Assembly (NCBI GenBank): GCA_022402445.1
Contig: JAKRSF010000009.1
Span: 1 to 64,000 of the forward strand
Direction of reading: 5' to 3'
Source: Cyanobacteriota bacterium
Lineage (GTDB): Bacteria; Cyanobacteriota; Cyanobacteriia; CACIAM-69d
Length of the DNA: 64,000 nucleotides
Numbering within the stretch: the stretch's first letter is position 1; each line of letters opens with the position of its first letter. The notes beneath the pieces were generated by a model. It was given only the letters and a program-made list of their open reading frames with translations. It was not told the DNA's origin and searched no databases. This document shows, piece by piece, positions 8,644 to 18,640 of the stretch. The position numbers were made by a program, and so were the translations under genes.

Positions 8644-9237
8644 ATGGCAGGATCAGCATTTCTTCTGGCAATACCGCCCGATCGGCCCTGCGGCTTGATC
8701 GTGAGCGACGCCTTCCACGCGGAATTCGCTGGACCGGGCGCGGTGGTCTATAGCCCCGTTGAACCGAGCTATTGCCAGATCGTGGCGATCGGTCAGCCTT
8801 GCCTGATCCCCATCAAGGGCCGCCGGGAGCGCATTTTGGCCTTCCGCCGCCGGATGGATTGGCTGCGGTGGCAGCGCTACGTGACGCGCCATGAGGAGCC
8901 TGCGGTGCGGGCCGATCGCCTGCTGCAATCCCTTGAGGGCTGGTTTGGGATCGAGGTGACCCGGCATTTGCCCGATGAACCCCTGGCCCAGCTTGCGGCG
9001 GTCCTGCCAACTACCATGGCGCGGGTGCGGCGGCAGAAGGACACCTTCGGGACCATCGCGGCCCCCGGCCTGGGGGAAACCGTGGACAGTTACCGGGGCC
9101 GGTCGGGCTCGACCCTGTGGGTGACGGCTCCGCGATCGCGCGGCTCTCAGGATGCTGGGGTGCTGACGGCTCCGGTGGATTGCGACTCCCCGGTCTTCGA
9201 GTATTGGAAGGATCTCGACTGGGAACAGTCTGCCTAG
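8644..9237 (+). CDS. conserved hypothetical protein between rnpB and rnc
   Basis: A 197-residue basic protein, start chosen at the ATG giving MAGSAFLLA. The N-terminal half is beta-rich; an arginine-rich helix follows (about residues 60-80, with RRERILAFRRRMDWLRWQR), then another basic helix with TTMARVRRQKDTF. The C-terminal tail is Gly/Ser-rich. No signal peptide or catalytic motif is recognised. Its position between RNase P RNA and RNase III, on the same strand, makes an RNA-related role tempting, but that is only context. Confidence 0.65.
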   Translation: MAGSAFLLAIPPDRPCGLIVSDAFHAEFAGPGAVVYSPVEPSYCQIVAIGQPCLIPIKGRRERILAFRRRMDWLRWQRYVTRHEEPAVRADRLLQSLEGWFGIEVTRHLPDEPLAQLAAVLPTTMARVRRQKDTFGTIAAPGLGETVDSYRGRSGSTLWVTAPRSRGSQDAGVLTAPVDCDSPVFEYWKDLDWEQSA

Positions 9238-9363
9238 AGATTGCCGGATTTTGACCCCTCGGGGAGAATGGCATCATCCCAGGGCGGGGCCGTGACCCTT
9301 GGGGTTTAAAGATTCGTGTCTCGGTGAATGCACCCATGGCCATTGTTCGGTATTAGGTAGGGC

Positions 9364-10203
9364 ATGTCTGGTTCTTCTGTGGTGGGTTACCCGCGCCGCC
9401 AGCGGGATTTGGAGCGGCTCCTGGATAAGATGGGGCTCGCTGATGCGTCCGATGTGGATTGGCGGCTGCTGAATTTGGCCCTGACCCATCCCACGGCGTC
9501 GGCGGAGGCGAACTACGAACAGCTTGAGTTCGTGGGGGACGCGGTGGTGCGCATTGCGGCGGCGGAGCTGCTGTGGGAGGTGTACCCGGAGGTGCCGGTG
9601 GGGGAGATGGCGGCGGTGCGATCGGTGCTGGTGAGCGATCGCGTGTTGGCGGGCATTGCGGATACCTACAACCTAGAGCGCTATTTGCTGATGGCGGGCA
9701 GTGCGGCGGGCGATCGCGACGGTCGCCAGTCCCGTTTGGCCGATGCCCTGGAGGCGGTGGTGGGTGCCCTATACCTGTCGCGGCACAATCTGCAACTGGT
9801 GCGGCCCTGGCTGGATGAGCATTTTCGACCGGCGGCGGAGCAGGTGCGGGCGGATCCGGCGCGGCAAAACTATAAGGCAGCGCTCCAGGAATGGACCCAG
9901 GCCCACTACAAGGCCCTGCCGGAATATCGGGTCGAGGAAATCCGTAAGCGCCACGGCGATCGCGAGCGGTTCATGGCCCAGGTGTGGTTTATGGAACGGT
10001 GCCTGGGGACGGGGCGCGGGCGATCGCGCAAGGCGGCGGAACAGGCATCGGCCCGGGAAGCATTTTTGGCGCTCCAGAATTTGGTGGAATTGCCCCCCAT
10101 TGAGGCCATGCCCGCCCCGGAGGCCACCCCCGGCGATGCCCAAGGCCATCTCCCCGAAAATCTCCCAGGGAATGGCTCAAATTCGTCCGATTTGGCGGAA
10201 TAA
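9364..10203 (+). CDS. rnc: ribonuclease III
   Basis: A 279-residue double-strand-specific endoribonuclease for rRNA and mRNA processing. The family signature LEFVGDAVV (54-62) carries the acidic metal ligands E55 and D59, and a second acidic patch (DALEAVVGALYL) lies near residue 140. A double-stranded-RNA-binding domain follows (about 165-235), beginning NYKAALQEW and ending with the GRSRKAAEQASA helix. A Pro/Ala-rich tail of about 35 residues is extra. The start ATG follows a short spacer after the conserved hypothetical gene. Confidence 0.95.
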   Translation: MSGSSVVGYPRRQRDLERLLDKMGLADASDVDWRLLNLALTHPTASAEANYEQLEFVGDAVVRIAAAELLWEVYPEVPVGEMAAVRSVLVSDRVLAGIADTYNLERYLLMAGSAAGDRDGRQSRLADALEAVVGALYLSRHNLQLVRPWLDEHFRPAAEQVRADPARQNYKAALQEWTQAHYKALPEYRVEEIRKRHGDRERFMAQVWFMERCLGTGRGRSRKAAEQASAREAFLALQNLVELPPIEAMPAPEATPGDAQGHLPENLPGNGSNSSDLAE

Positions 10204-10521
10204 TGGAACGCTGCCCCCCAAGGGATCCCTAGGCTACAGGACACCCCAGGGGCGATCGCGTAATCTAGAATCAAGCACTGCCGCAACGCTTCGCCAAAAC
10301 ACCTTCCGGGGGGTAGGACCTATGGGGAACTGTGCCTTTTTAGCATTAATTTAAACGGGGCTGGTGCGTTCGGAGAAAATGCGCGATCGCGTTGGGCTGG
10401 ACGATACCGAACGCACCCTACCGTTAATTACTGATGTGGCGATTATTCTTTTCTAAAATCAGTCAATTCCGGGTGTTTTGACCCTGTTTTCTGCCTTTAT
10501 TTTCTGTATTTTCTGCCTTGA
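10204..10521. other. rnc-dnaG intergenic region
   Basis: This is 318 bases without a gene. The part before dnaG is AT-rich and T-rich. The one clear structure is a perfect inverted repeat at 10363-10417, listed separately. No RNA gene is seen. A dnaG promoter probably lies in the last 100 bases, but no convincing -35/-10 pair can be named. Confidence 0.4.
10363..10417. repeat. 11-bp inverted repeat GGTGCGTTCGG ... CCGAACGCACC
   Basis: Perfect 11-base arms at 10363-10373 and 10407-10417 flank a 33-base spacer containing a HIP1 site. The ends, with the following CTAC, resemble small dispersed hairpin elements known from cyanobacteria that end in GGTGCGTT/AACGCACC. It could be a MITE remnant or a terminator for rnc. 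There is no T-run after the right arm. Confidence 0.5.
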
Positions 10522-12780
10522 ATGAGCGTTCCCCGCATCCATCCCGACACCGTTGAAGAGGTCCGATCGCGGGTCGATATTGTCGATGTCGTTTCGGAGC
10601 ATGTGGTCCTGAAAAAGCAGGGCCGGGATTTGACGGGGCTGTGCCCATTCCATGACGACAAATCCCCTAGTTTCAGCGTCAGCCCCACGAAGCAGTTTTA
10701 TTACTGTTTTGCCTGCGGGGCGGGGGGCAATGCCTTCAAATTCCTGATGGAGCTTAATAAACGCTCCTTTTCGGAGGTGGTGCTGGATTTGGCGCGCCGC
10801 TACGATGTGCCGGTCCAAACCCTAGAGCCGGAGCAGCGTCAGGAGTTTCAGCGGCAACTAACGGAGCGGGATCAGCTTTACGAAATTCTGGCGATCGCGG
10901 CGAAATTCTATGAACATGCCCTGCGATCGCCCGGTGGAGCGCGGGCCTTGGACTATCTCAAGGGTGCGCGGGGCCTGTCGGAGGAGACGATCGCGCAATT
11001 CCAACTGGGCTATGCGCCGGGGGGCTGGGAAACCCTCAAGGGCTACCTGGTCGAGCAAAAACGCTACGCGATCGCCCTGGTGGAGCAGGCGGGGTTGGTG
11101 ATTGAACGCAAGGGCGGCGGCGGCCACTATGACCGGTTCCGCGATCGCCTAATGATCCCGATCCACGATGCCCAGGGGCGGGTGATTGGCTTCGGCGGGC
11201 GCACCCTCAGCGGCGAAGATCCTAAATATCTCAACTCGCCGGAAACCCCCCTCTTTGATAAGGGCAAAACCCTCTTTGGTCTCGATAGGGCAAAGGCGGC
11301 CATCTCGAAGGGGGACGGCGCAATTGTTGTGGAGGGATATTTTGATGTGATTGCCCTCCACGGGGCGGGGATCACTCAAGCGGTGGCCGCTCTGGGGACG
11401 GCTCTGAGTTCCCATCAGGTGAAGTTGCTCAGTCGCTATACGGAATCGAAGCGGATCATCCTCAATTTCGATGCGGATAAGGCGGGCGATCGCGCCACGG
11501 CTCGGGCAATTGGCGAGGTGGAAACTTTAGCGTTAGCCGGAGATGTGCAGCTTCGGATCCTGAATTTACCGGGCGGCAAGGACGCCGATGAATTCCTGCG
11601 ATCGCGATCGCCCGATGCCTACCGCAAGCTGATCGATCAAGCGCCCCTGTGGCTCGACTGGCAGATTGACCGGGCGATCGCGGGCCGGGATCTGCGCCAA
11701 GGGGATGATTTCCAAAACGCGATCGCGGCCCTGGTGCAACTGCTCGGAAAATTGCCGAACCCGTCCCTGCGCAGCCACTATGTGCGCCTGTGCGCCGAAC
11801 GCCTCGCCGACGGGGATAGCCACTATGCCCTCCAGTTGGATCGGGATTTGCGATCGCAGGTCAAGGGCCAGCGGTGGCACGGGCAGGCGCGCAAATGGCA
11901 GCGCAAGGGCGATACGACACTCCGGGAAGAGGCTGAAGCGGATTTATTGCGAATTTATCTGCATTTGCCGGATCTGCGGCGCACCATCCTGGCGGTGCTG
12001 GAGGAGCGGGATTTGGAATTTGGCCTTTCTCACCATCGGTTCCTGTGGCGGCAGGTGCTCTATCTCGAATCCCGCTACGAGGCGCGCGGTGGGGAGGGGC
12101 GATCGCCCGAACCGCTACCGAATTTGCCCCTGGAGTTGCAAAGTTTGCCGGACGTGACCCGCGAAGAATGGCAGCCCGTGGCCCATTTGCTCAATTTAGA
12201 CGAACTGGGTCGCCTCGCGCTCCTGCGCCCGGAACTGCAAATCCGCGCCGCGATCGCCACCCTCGAAACCCTGATCTGTAAACAGCGCTGCCGCCATTTC
12301 ACCAGCACCTGGCTCGCCCACTGGCTGAACTATGACCTGCTGCGGACGGAATTTGAGCGGCGGCTCGATGGGGAAGCGCCCCAACCGCTGCCCACGCCGG
12401 ACCCGAACTCGAAAATTATTCCCCTCCACGGACGGCGATCGCGCGGCGGCCCCGCCACCACCGGCAGCCTCGCCCTCGATCCCGATCGCGCCCCCGAACC
12501 CCTCAGCCTCGACGCGCTAGAGCTGGCGATCGACCAGGCCCACCGGGACCTCCTCGAAGCCCAGGACATGCACCACCAGGAGCGCCACTATCTCCACCAG
12601 CTCGAACAGCAGCGCCGCACCAGCTTCACGGACCTGATCCAGCATCCGCCCATCCCGCCCGACGGCTTTGCCGAAACCTTTGGCGAAGGGGTTCGTGAAG
12701 ATTTGGGCAAAGAATGGGGGGCGGCCTCCGCGATCGGCCCCGATCAGCCGCAGGGCCACCCCCCCGACGGTTCCCCCTAG
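10522..12780 (+). CDS. dnaG: DNA primase
   Basis: A 752-residue primase that synthesises RNA primers for replication. The N-terminal CHC2 zinc ribbon uses C41, H44, C62 and C65 (CPFH and CFAC). The catalytic TOPRIM core follows, with VVEGYFDVIAL as the acidic start and LNFDADKAGDRA as the DxD motif. The C-terminal third is the helicase-binding region with Arg- and Pro-rich linkers. It is longer than the roughly 600 residues usual for the family, mostly through this tail. The stop overlaps the convergent M16 peptidase stop by four bases (CTAG). Confidence 0.95.
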   Translation: MSVPRIHPDTVEEVRSRVDIVDVVSEHVVLKKQGRDLTGLCPFHDDKSPSFSVSPTKQFYYCFACGAGGNAFKFLMELNKRSFSEVVLDLARRYDVPVQTLEPEQRQEFQRQLTERDQLYEILAIAAKFYEHALRSPGGARALDYLKGARGLSEETIAQFQLGYAPGGWETLKGYLVEQKRYAIALVEQAGLVIERKGGGGHYDRFRDRLMIPIHDAQGRVIGFGGRTLSGEDPKYLNSPETPLFDKGKTLFGLDRAKAAISKGDGAIVVEGYFDVIALHGAGITQAVAALGTALSSHQVKLLSRYTESKRIILNFDADKAGDRATARAIGEVETLALAGDVQLRILNLPGGKDADEFLRSRSPDAYRKLIDQAPLWLDWQIDRAIAGRDLRQGDDFQNAIAALVQLLGKLPNPSLRSHYVRLCAERLADGDSHYALQLDRDLRSQVKGQRWHGQARKWQRKGDTTLREEAEADLLRIYLHLPDLRRTILAVLEERDLEFGLSHHRFLWRQVLYLESRYEARGGEGRSPEPLPNLPLELQSLPDVTREEWQPVAHLLNLDELGRLALLRPELQIRAAIATLETLICKQRCRHFTSTWLAHWLNYDLLRTEFERRLDGEAPQPLPTPDPNSKIIPLHGRRSRGGPATTGSLALDPDRAPEPLSLDALELAIDQAHRDLLEAQDMHHQERHYLHQLEQQRRTSFTDLIQHPPIPPDGFAETFGEGVREDLGKEWGAASAIGPDQPQGHPPDGSP

Positions 12781-14084
12781 GCCGCCGGACGCACCACCAG
12801 CATTCGATAGGCATCCGTCGGCAAAAACCGGCGCACCGCCCCCTGCAACTGCTCCGGATCCAAACGGCGGATGAGGTTGGGATAGTCCAGGGCCACATCC
12901 AAACGGCCCACCATCGTTTGATAGAACCCATAGAGCCCCGCGCGGCTGCTGGGGGTTTCGTTGCTGAAAATGAACCCGCTCGCCACCCGCCGCACAATGC
13001 GCTCTAGCTCCAGGGCCGTCACCGGTTCCCCATGGAGCCGCTCCAGATGCTCAACGATCGCGGCCTCCACCGTTTCCACCTGGGCGATGGGCAACTGCGC
13101 CCCAATCGAAAAAATGCCCTGGTAGCGATAGCTCGAATGGGTGGCCGAAATCCGCGACACCAGCCGCCGCTCCTCCCGCAGATCCCGCACCAGCCGCGAC
13201 AGCCGCCCCTGGCCCAGGATCGCCGCGATCGCATCGAGGGGGTGGGTTTGGCCCTGATCAATCGCCCCCGGCACCCGCCACATCAGGGCCAGCCGCGCCT
13301 GCTGCACCGTCGGATCCACTATCGTCCGCCGTTCAATGGCCGTAAAGGGCGGCTCCGGCTCGAAATGGGGCAGCGGCGGCACCGGCGGCACCGGGCGATC
13401 GCCCCCCCATACCTGCTCAGCCCCCCGGCGCACCTGCTCGAACAGCACCTCCGTCGGCAAATTGCCCACCACCACCGCCGTGGCCCACTCCGGTCGATAG
13501 TAGGCCCCGTGGAACTCGCGCATCTGCTCCGGCTCCATCGCCGCCACCGTTGCCGTCGGCCCCAGGACCGATCGCCGGTAGGGCAACTCCTCAAAGGCCA
13601 ACTCCATTGATCGCTGAAAAATCCGGCGCTGGGCATTGTCCCCACTGCGGCGGATTTCCTCCAGGACCACCTGTTTTTCCCGCTCAAAGGCCGATGCCGC
13701 GATCGCGGGGCGGGCCACCACCTCCAATTGCAGCGGCGCAAGATCCGCAAACTGCTGGGGCGACGCCGTCAAATAAAAATGCGTATAGTCCTGGCTCGTC
13801 GCCGCATTGATCTTGGCCCCGCACGCCTCCGTCCGCCGCTCAAACTCCCCCAGGGCCAACGCCTCACTGCCTTTAAACACCATATGTTCCAGGAAATGGG
13901 CCACCCCATTGAGGGGCTCCGGCTCCAGCGCCGACCCCACCCGAAACCAAATATTGAGGTTCACCGCCTCCACCGGCATCGACTCCGCCACCACCGTCAG
14001 GCCACAGGGTAATACCCGCACTTGAGGGGCAGGCCCCCGCCGCTCTGCGCCCGTCGAAGGCGCACTGAAAACCGTAGAAGTCAT
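12777..14084 (-). CDS. M16 family zinc peptidase
   Basis: A 435-residue insulinase/processing-peptidase-like protein. The inverted zinc motif HFLEH (63-67) lies in the expected N-terminal position, preceded by NIWFRVGSA, and ASAFEREKQVVLEEIRR follows the first domain. There is no signal peptide, so a cytosolic role in peptide turnover is likely. The ATG at 14084 is preferred over the TTG two codons upstream. It is convergent with dnaG, and the stop codons overlap on CTAG. Confidence 0.9.
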   Translation of the reverse strand: MTSTVFSAPSTGAERRGPAPQVRVLPCGLTVVAESMPVEAVNLNIWFRVGSALEPEPLNGVAHFLEHMVFKGSEALALGEFERRTEACGAKINAATSQDYTHFYLTASPQQFADLAPLQLEVVARPAIAASAFEREKQVVLEEIRRSGDNAQRRIFQRSMELAFEELPYRRSVLGPTATVAAMEPEQMREFHGAYYRPEWATAVVVGNLPTEVLFEQVRRGAEQVWGGDRPVPPVPPLPHFEPEPPFTAIERRTIVDPTVQQARLALMWRVPGAIDQGQTHPLDAIAAILGQGRLSRLVRDLREERRLVSRISATHSSYRYQGIFSIGAQLPIAQVETVEAAIVEHLERLHGEPVTALELERIVRRVASGFIFSNETPSSRAGLYGFYQTMVGRLDVALDYPNLIRRLDPEQLQGAVRRFLPTDAYRMLVVRPAA

Positions 14085-14299
14085 GGGCAAATCAATCCGG
14101 GATGGTCCGCGAGGGTGAAACGCAAGGGCAGCAAGCCACAGTCAATAGCCCCAAGCTAGCAGGTCGCCCCGCCGTCCGTACCGTTCCCCGAAGCGCGCCC
14201 CCACCGATCATTCGGCTAGAAGCCACGGGGGCTCCCCCAGCCAAAGCGGCAGAGCCCCGCGATCGCGCCCCAGATTTTTTCAGATCCGCTCAGATCCCC

Positions 14300-16969
14300 C
14301 TAGACCGCCAATCCGGGCCGCGACGGCTGCTTTTGGGGCACCGGCCCCCGCTCCTCGATCATGGCGATCGCGCGGCTCACACTCTCCGGCAAAATCACCA
14401 CCAGCCCCCCATCCGGAGCCCCATCCAGCGCCATCGTAATCGCCTTCGTTTCATCCAGGATCGACCCGTAGCGCTCCACCTTGGCAATGCCCAGATCCTG
14501 CGCCTCAGCGATGCCATCCTCGATCAGCCGCGCCGCATCCCCCCGGGGCCGCCCGCGCGTATCGTCATCCTCCTTCACCACAATCTCGTCGAACATCTGG
14601 GCCGACAGCTTACCCAACAGCACAAAGTCGCGATCGCGGCGATCGCCCGGACCCCCCACCACGCCAATGCAGCGCCCCGGCCAATTCTTCACAAACGTCG
14701 CCAGCGCCTCATAGCTCGCCGGATTGTGGGCATAGTCCACCAACGCATGGAACCGCCCCAGATCAAACAAATTCATCCGCCCCGGCGTCTGGTCACTCGA
14801 CGACGTAAACGTCACCAGCGCCTGGCGAATATGCTCAATGCGCACCCCCTGGGCAAAGGCCGCCAAACTCGCCGCCAGGGCATTGGCAATCTGGAACTCC
14901 GCCCGACCCCCCAGGGTAATGGGAATGTTGTCCGCCCGGTCAATCCGCAGGGTCCAATCCCCCTTCAGGATCGACAGGTAGCCATTTTCATACACCGCCG
15001 CCAGACCCCCCTGGCTCGTGTGCTGGGCAATCAGCGGATTGTCTGGATTCATCGAAAAATAGGCCACCTGCGCCTGCACGCGATCGGCCATCTCCGCCGT
15101 CAGCAGATCATCCGCATTCAGCACCGCGTAGCCATCCGGAGCCGCCGACTCCGCCACCACCGACTTCAGCCGCGCCATCTGCTCCACCGTATCGATGTCG
15201 CCAATGCCCAGGTGGTCCGCCGCCACATTCAGCACCACCCCCACCTCGCAGCGATCAAAGGCCAGCCCCGATCGCAAAATCCCCCCCCGAGCCGTCTCCA
15301 GGACCGCCACCTCCACCGTCGGATCCTGCAAAATCAGCGACGCACTCTGCGGCCCCGTATTGTCCCCCGGCTCCACCATGTAATCGCCGATGTAGGTGCC
15401 ATCCGTCGTCGTATAGCCCACAATCTGCCCCGTCTGGCGATAGATATGGGCAATCAGCCGCGTCGTCGTCGTCTTGCCGTTGGTGCCCGTCACCGACACG
15501 ATCGGCACCCGCGATGGCGTCCCCGGCGGGAACAGCATATCAATCACCGGCTCCGCCACATTGCGCGGAATCCCCTGGCTGGGCTGCACGTGCATCCGGA
15601 ACCCCGGCGCGGCGTTCACCTCCACCACCACCCCATTCACCTCCCGCAGCGGTTTGGAGATATCCGGCGTGACAATATCAATCCCGGCAATATCCAGGCC
15701 AATGATCTTGACGATCCGTTCCGCCATCCAGGCATTTTCCGCGTGGATCTCGTCCGTGCGATCGATGGCAATGCCGCCGGTGCTCAGGTTCGCCGTCGCC
15801 CGCAGGTAGCAAATTTCATCCCGCTTGAGCACCGTATCGAGGGTGTAGCCCTGGGCTTCGAGGAGCTGTTCCGTGCTGCGGTTGACCACAATGCGCGTCA
15901 GCACATTATCGTGGCCGTCCCCCCGGCGCGGGTCGCGGTTGGTTTCCTCAATCAAGTCTTGAATGGTCGATCGCCCATCCCCCACCACCCGGGCCGGCAC
16001 CCGTTCCGCCACGGCCACCACTTTTCCGTTCACCACCAAAACCCGGTGGTCATTGCCCGTATAGAACCGCTCCACCATGACCGTGCCGGTGCGCGATTCC
16101 TCCTTGGCCATTTCGTAGGCTTCGGCGGCCTTGTCCCAGGTGTCGATGTCGAGGGTGATGCCGCGCCCGTGGTTGCCGTCGAGGGGTTTGAGGACGATGG
16201 GGTAGCCGCCGACGTGGGCGATCGCCTCCTCCAGTTCATCCAAATATTGAATCGTCGTCCCTCGGGGCACCGGCACCCCCGCCTCCGCCAGGATCTGCTT
16301 CGTGCCGTCCTTATCGCAGGCCAGTTCCACCCCGAGGATGCTGGTGTTGGTGCTGAGGGTTGCCTGGATCCGCTGCTGGTGCTTGCCATAGCCCAGTTGG
16401 ATCATGGACCGCGCCCCCAGTTCCATCCAAGGGATATTGCGCCGTTCCGCCTCCGCCACCAGGGACTCGGTGCTGGGGCCTAGGGCCGCCTCCGATCGCA
16501 GGTCATTCAAATCGCTCAGATCCTGGGCCAGTTCCTCTGCGGGATAGCTGCCCGTCTCCACAATGCTCTGGCACAGGCGCACCGCCGCCCGCGCCGCGTA
16601 GCGACCGGCCCGTTCGTATTGGTACTCAAAGGCCACCTGATAAATCCCCGGCGTCGAGGTTTCGCGGGTGCGGCCAAAGCCACAGGGCATCCCCGCCAGC
16701 TCCTGCAACTCCAGGGCAACGTGTTCAATGATGTGGCCCATCATCGTGCCCTGGCGCACCCGCTCTAGGAAACCGCCGCGCCGTCCGGGGGAGCAATGGT
16801 GCTCAATCAGGCTGGGCACCACCTCCACCAAGGCCCCATGGAAACCGGGAATTTCGTTGGAGGGGCGATCGGCCAGATCTTCGAGATCCAGACGCATCAG
16901 GATCAGCTTATTGCGTCGGATGCTCCAGTAGTTGGGGCCGCGCAGGGTCTGGATTTTAAGGATTTTCAT
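14300..16969 (-). CDS. cphA: cyanophycin synthetase
   Basis: An 889-residue enzyme that polymerises aspartate and arginine into cyanophycin, the nitrogen reserve of many cyanobacteria. The N-terminal domain begins MKILKIQTLRGPNYWSIRR. An ATP-grasp domain occupies the middle (about 220-470), and a Mur-ligase-like domain follows with the P-loop VTGTNGKTTTT near residue 495 and the YAHNPASYEAL segment near 740. The length is normal for the family. It lies downstream of cphB on the same strand with a 306-base gap, so synthesis and degradation genes are paired but may have separate promoters. A long open frame on the opposite strand is a GC artefact. Confidence 0.97.
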   Translation of the reverse strand: MKILKIQTLRGPNYWSIRRNKLILMRLDLEDLADRPSNEIPGFHGALVEVVPSLIEHHCSPGRRGGFLERVRQGTMMGHIIEHVALELQELAGMPCGFGRTRETSTPGIYQVAFEYQYERAGRYAARAAVRLCQSIVETGSYPAEELAQDLSDLNDLRSEAALGPSTESLVAEAERRNIPWMELGARSMIQLGYGKHQQRIQATLSTNTSILGVELACDKDGTKQILAEAGVPVPRGTTIQYLDELEEAIAHVGGYPIVLKPLDGNHGRGITLDIDTWDKAAEAYEMAKEESRTGTVMVERFYTGNDHRVLVVNGKVVAVAERVPARVVGDGRSTIQDLIEETNRDPRRGDGHDNVLTRIVVNRSTEQLLEAQGYTLDTVLKRDEICYLRATANLSTGGIAIDRTDEIHAENAWMAERIVKIIGLDIAGIDIVTPDISKPLREVNGVVVEVNAAPGFRMHVQPSQGIPRNVAEPVIDMLFPPGTPSRVPIVSVTGTNGKTTTTRLIAHIYRQTGQIVGYTTTDGTYIGDYMVEPGDNTGPQSASLILQDPTVEVAVLETARGGILRSGLAFDRCEVGVVLNVAADHLGIGDIDTVEQMARLKSVVAESAAPDGYAVLNADDLLTAEMADRVQAQVAYFSMNPDNPLIAQHTSQGGLAAVYENGYLSILKGDWTLRIDRADNIPITLGGRAEFQIANALAASLAAFAQGVRIEHIRQALVTFTSSSDQTPGRMNLFDLGRFHALVDYAHNPASYEALATFVKNWPGRCIGVVGGPGDRRDRDFVLLGKLSAQMFDEIVVKEDDDTRGRPRGDAARLIEDGIAEAQDLGIAKVERYGSILDETKAITMALDGAPDGGLVVILPESVSRAIAMIEERGPVPQKQPSRPGLAV

Positions 16970-17275
16970 CGGACGGACGGGGGGATAGGTGGAGAGGGGG
17001 CGGGGCGCTGGGGGGGCCGAAGGGCGCTAGGGACGGGGGGCGCTGGCGAGGGGGTGGTCTACTCCGTAGTGTGAAGGGGGAGTGTTGCGTTGCACTGTTC
17101 GAGGCGAACACTTCGGGGCGAACCCGTCGGGGATGGGACCGGGGGGCCGGACTAGGATCAATGGGCCGTGGGTGGGCGGCTGTGACCCCCGCCGCGATCG
17201 CCGCGATCGCGCTGGAACCGAACTGGATGCCCAGGCTGCCCCCTGCCGTGGCGGGCCGCTGAACGGCGCTCTCGG
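16970..17275. other. cphB-cphA intergenic region
   Basis: This is 306 bases without a gene, G-rich on the + strand. It contains short self-complementary patches around GTTCGAGGCGAAC (17098-17110) but no convincing terminator or promoter. It probably holds the cphA leader. Confidence 0.3.
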
Positions 17276-18139
17276 TTAGCTATCTAGGTTAGCGGTGGCG
17301 GCGGTGGGTTGCCGCTGGTGGAGACAGTAGCGATCGCCATGGCTGAGCAGATGGACCCGCAGGTTATGGAAGCTAATCGGATCCACCGCCCCGATGCGGG
17401 TTTGGCTGTTGTAGCTCACCTCCGCCGGATCGACAATGGTGACCACCCCCTTACCGATCACCTCAATGGTGCCGTCCTCCTCGAACAGGGCGCAGGTGTC
17501 CTCATCAATGCCGATGCCCAGGCGATCGGGATGGAGGGAAATGGCGCTAATCAACCGCGCCATGCGGTTCCGATTATGGAAATGCTGATCGACAATCACA
17601 TGGGGCAAAATGGCCAGCCCCGTCGCCATATCCACCAAGGACCGGTTGGGGGATTCACCGCTGCCGCCCCCGGCGATCATGTGGTGGCCCATCACGGCGG
17701 CCCCGGCGCTGGTGCCCGCTAGGGCCATGGCCCCCTGGCGCACCAACTGGCGGATGCGCTCCATCAATGTGGTGTCGGCCAACATGCCGCACAGGCGCAA
17801 CTGGTCGCCGCCGGTCATGAAAATGCCCGTGGCCGTTTCGATATAGTCCAGGTATTGGCGATCGTCACTTTGCTCGCGATCGCGGATATCCAGCACCTCG
17901 ACGGCACTCGCCCCCATGCTCTCGAAAATGTAGCGATACTTGCTGCCAATGACGGAGGGTTCCCTAGAGGCGCAGGGCAAAATGCCAATGCGGCCACCCG
18001 TGCCCCCGGCCCGACGGAAGAATTCGTGCAAAATCTCGCGGCCGTGTACCTTATCCTCAGCGCCACCAATCACTAGGACCGCTGCCTTGGTCGATTGGGG
18101 GGGCTGACGATTGAGTACTTGGGGGTCGGTTTGCAGCAT
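17276..18139 (-). CDS. cphB: cyanophycinase
   Basis: A 287-residue serine-type exopeptidase of family S51 that releases beta-Asp-Arg dipeptides from cyanophycin. The nucleophile elbow is AGTSAGAAVM with S144. The N-terminal GGAEDK and FMTGGDQLRL segments are typical of the family, and HFHNRNRM follows. The length is as expected. It lies directly upstream of cphA on the same strand, the usual cph gene pairing. Confidence 0.96.
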   Translation of the reverse strand: MLQTDPQVLNRQPPQSTKAAVLVIGGAEDKVHGREILHEFFRRAGGTGGRIGILPCASREPSVIGSKYRYIFESMGASAVEVLDIRDREQSDDRQYLDYIETATGIFMTGGDQLRLCGMLADTTLMERIRQLVRQGAMALAGTSAGAAVMGHHMIAGGGSGESPNRSLVDMATGLAILPHVIVDQHFHNRNRMARLISAISLHPDRLGIGIDEDTCALFEEDGTIEVIGKGVVTIVDPAEVSYNSQTRIGAVDPISFHNLRVHLLSHGDRYCLHQRQPTAATANLDS

Positions 18140-18640
18140 TCGGGGAATCCTCGTGGTGGTGCGAGCAGCAAGGGGCGATCTAGGATAGCGCCCTAGGATG
18201 ACTTGCCCCGGCTAGGGGATGGCTGGGGGGGTGGGCCGTTGGACTGGGATGGGTGGTGGCCCTGGGGACTGGAGATGCCCGAGGAACCTGCCCCACCCAC
18301 GATCGCCCCCTGGGGGAGCCGGCGAATCCTAAAACCATGGCCATGGCAAAGGGCGGGGCCTAGAAGTGGCCCGGTCCTAGGGGGATAACAGGTTGTGGGG
18401 AAAATCGCAACCGGTTGCAGGGTGAGTCGATCGCGATCGCGGAACCAGGGGCGCAATTCGTTAGCCTATTTAATCACTTTTTCAGTTTCCATAAAAATAG
18501 GCGCGATCGCAGTCGCCGATGCGACAGCGCACCGGGGCCGTAAGGGTCTCAACCAGTTGGGTGGGGGCGGTTTGGGCGGGGGGATCGGGGGGCGATCGCG
18601 GCCTAAACCATCGGTCCCCCGTGGCCCCCTGGGGAATTCC
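18140..18640. other. rpiA-cphB intergenic region
   Basis: This is 501 bases without a supported gene. It includes several HIP1 sites and an AT-rich patch near 18460-18500 that could hold a cphB promoter. No RNA gene, riboswitch or repeat was recognised. Confidence 0.3.

Noticed and set aside
14102..16483. 793-codon open frame antisense to cphA
   Set aside because: It mirrors a well-supported gene and its composition is Arg/His/Pro-rich with no domain. In this GC-rich, HIP1-rich DNA stops are rare on the opposite strand.
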